Assembly (NCBI GenBank): GCA_902766675.1
Contig: CACXEN010000152.1
Location: 1 to 16,255, forward strand
Direction: 5' to 3'
Origin: an uncultured Erysipelotrichaceae bacterium
GTDB lineage: Bacteria > Bacillota_I > Bacilli_A > Erysipelotrichales > Erysipelotrichaceae
DNA: 16,255 nt
Both the position numbers and the translations under genes were made by a program. The notes under the pieces are model-generated. The model was not told the origin of the DNA, searched no databases, and was given only the letters and a program-made list of their open reading frames with translations. Positions 15,513-16,255 of the stretch are shown here, piece by piece. Positions within the stretch are counted from its first letter, which is position 1. Every line of letters begins with the position of its first letter.

Positions 15513-16056
15513 CATCTGCTCCATATAACTTTTCAAATGTCTCATAGTGATCACTTGTATAATATATGTCTCCCTCATCCGAGAACACTATTCTTTTCGC
15601 ACCACGTTTTTTCTTCGTTAATGTATCAATATCACATTCATAATATGTACCATCAATTTCTGGTAGCACCTCTTCATAATTGGTGAACACATCTCCACCA
15701 ATGCACATTCCATCCACAACTAGATGCAGTGCGCCACCTTCCCAACCGTATTTACGAGCTTCCTTTTTTGTCATGTAGTTATCAGGTAAACGATTGTATG
15801 TATGAATATATAAAGCTACATCTTCTTTTGAGTCATATGTGCCATGCTCATCAATTACCGCCTCACTTGGCTCTTCAGTGGCTTCTGGAATTGGCGTTGC
15901 TGTAGGTTCTTCACTAGGTAATGCAGTTGGCTCAGTTGTTTCATAAGCCACTTCATTTACACCTGTTGGCTTCGCAAATGATTTACCAATCATTAAACCA
16001 AGCACAAGTCCGATTACAATTCCCATCAATAAATATAATAAATTCTTATTTTTCAT
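15505..16056 (-). CDS. Barnase-type ribonuclease with N-terminal membrane anchor or signal
   Basis: The 183-aa protein has a short basic start (MKNKNLLYL), a hydrophobic helix (6-24), an S-F-A sequence at 26-28 that could be a signal-peptidase site, and a Pro/Thr/Glu/Ala-rich spacer (about 38-68). The RNase domain occupies 72-180. It matches barnase: LPDNYMTKKEARKYGW (K97 = K27), IGGDVFTN (N126 = N58), E140 = E73, D142 = D75, R151 = R83, R155 = R87, and TSDHYETF with H170 = H102. All catalytic residues are kept, so activity is expected. The exception is barnase R59, which is Y127 here. The helix has glycines at 12, 16, 20 and 24. It most likely acts outside the cell or at the outer membrane face, with barstar protecting the producer. 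Confidence 0.9.
   Translation of the reverse strand: MKNKNLLYLLMGIVIGLVLGLMIGKSFAKPTGVNEVAYETTEPTALPSEEPTATPIPEATEEPSEAVIDEHGTYDSKEDVALYIHTYNRLPDNYMTKKEARKYGWEGGALHLVVDGMCIGGDVFTNYEEVLPEIDGTYYECDIDTLTKKKRGAKRIVFSDEGDIYYTSDHYETFEKLYGADDD
15519..15522 (-). promoter_or_regulatory. Shine-Dalgarno deciding the barstar start
   Basis: GGAG lies inside the 3' end of the RNase gene, 6 nt before the ATG at 15512 and 3 nt before the ATG at 15515. The spacing supports 15512 as the main start. The reading frame upstream of it lacks a ribosome binding site. Confidence 0.6.
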
Positions 16057-16065
16057 AGTGCTTCT

Positions 16066-16094
16066 ATTATATTACGATTATTTCATTTTGATAA
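16066..16094 (-). promoter_or_regulatory. Candidate promoter of the barnase cassette
   Basis: A perfect TATAAT (16071-16066) lies 17 bp from TTATCA (16094-16089), a 4/6 match to the -35 consensus. It is after the tuf terminator and before the RNase gene. Transcription would start near 16059, only a few bases before the ATG at 16056, giving an almost leaderless mRNA. A short AGAAG sequence upstream of the ATG could instead serve a longer transcript. Confidence 0.4.
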
Positions 16095-16113
16095 ACTACT
16101 TACCCTACAAATA

Positions 16114-16149
16114 AAAAAGATGATTCATCGCAAGATAAACCATCTTTTT
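16114..16149 (-). terminator. Intrinsic terminator of tuf
   Basis: The RNA-strand arms (16149-16134 and 16129-16114) form a 16-bp stem with two G-U pairs around a TTGC loop. The A-rich 5' arm and U-rich 3' arm form the poly-U tract. It starts 18 nt after the tuf stop. Because both arms end in A/T runs, it could work in both directions. Confidence 0.85.
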
Positions 16150-16167
16150 AAATGTTATAAGTATCAA

Positions 16168-16255
16168 TTACTTAATGATTTCTGTGATATTACCAGAACC
16201 TACTGTTCTACCACCTTCACGAATAGAGAAACGTGTTCCTTGTTCGATAGCGATA
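16168..16255 (-). CDS. tuf: Elongation factor Tu (C-terminal end only)
   Basis: The last 28 codons before a TAA stop at 16168-16170 read IAIEQGTRFSIREGG followed by RTVGSGNITEIIK. This is the conserved end of EF-Tu domain 3 (REGGRTVG is diagnostic). EF-Tu delivers aminoacyl-tRNA to the ribosome. The rest lies beyond the right edge. The position upstream of the S10 genes fits the usual str-S10 arrangement, here interrupted by the RNase cassette. Confidence 0.96.
   Translation of the reverse strand, partial: IAIEQGTRFSIREGGRTVGSGNITEIIK

Noticed and set aside
15513..15578. Longer N-terminus for barstar
   Set aside because: The extra 22 residues overlap the RNase C-terminus and do not match barstar. 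The best RBS spacing is to 15512.
14250..16149. Insertion sequence or att-flanked island around the RNase cassette
   Set aside because: I see no transposase or integrase, no terminal inverted repeats and no duplicated flank; only the gene content and position suggest insertion.
1..16255. CRISPR arrays, tRNA or rRNA genes
   Set aside because: No regularly spaced repeats, cloverleaf-like sequences or rRNA segments were noticed on either strand.

Overview
The window holds the S10-spc-alpha ribosomal protein cluster of a low-GC Gram-positive bacterium (Bacillota). Everything convincing is on the minus strand, so transcription runs from the right end to position 1. The proteins are typically Firmicute: a zinc-ribbon S14 of 61 aa, an adenylate kinase with a four-cysteine LID, a zinc-type L36, and strong GGAGG ribosome binding sites. 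The spc segment lacks rpmD (L30), and map is missing between adk and infA. Together with the AT-rich sequence this suggests the Erysipelotrichia or a relative. That placement is an inference from gene content, not a sequence match.

Region 1 (16255-16113) is the last 28 codons of tuf (EF-Tu), followed by a 16-bp intrinsic terminator hairpin. Region 2 (16094-14250) is a four-gene cassette: a membrane-anchored or secreted barnase-type ribonuclease, a barstar-type inhibitor, a 101-aa two-helix membrane protein, and a membrane zincin-type metallopeptidase (HELIH). Each gene overlaps the next, by 8, 11 and 4 nt, and the cassette ends in its own terminator. It sits at the tuf/rpsJ junction, where many bacteria go directly from the str genes into the S10 genes.

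Region 3 (14249-13826) is the intergenic control region. It has an AT-rich stretch without a gene, an A/T-rich UP-like element, an extended -10 promoter, and a leader RNA of about 118 nt that can fold into a closed multibranch structure ahead of rpsJ. Region 4 (13825-1) contains 28 co-directional, tightly packed genes: rpsJ-rplC-rplD-rplW-rplB-rpsS-rplV-rpsC-rplP-rpmC-rpsQ, then rplN-rplX-rplE-rpsZ-rpsH-rplF-rplR-rpsE-rplO-secY, then adk-infA-rpmJ-rpsM-rpsK-rpoA-rplQ. The window stops inside the end of rplQ. Several starts overlap the preceding stop (TAATG), and many Shine-Dalgarno sequences lie inside the preceding gene, so translation is probably coupled along the transcript.

The most unusual points are the barnase/barstar/membrane protein/zincin cassette, the structured S10 leader, the low-complexity C-terminal tails on L3, S19 and S3, and the adk-infA junction. 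At that junction map is absent and a perfect 10-bp hairpin sits between 9-bp direct repeats.
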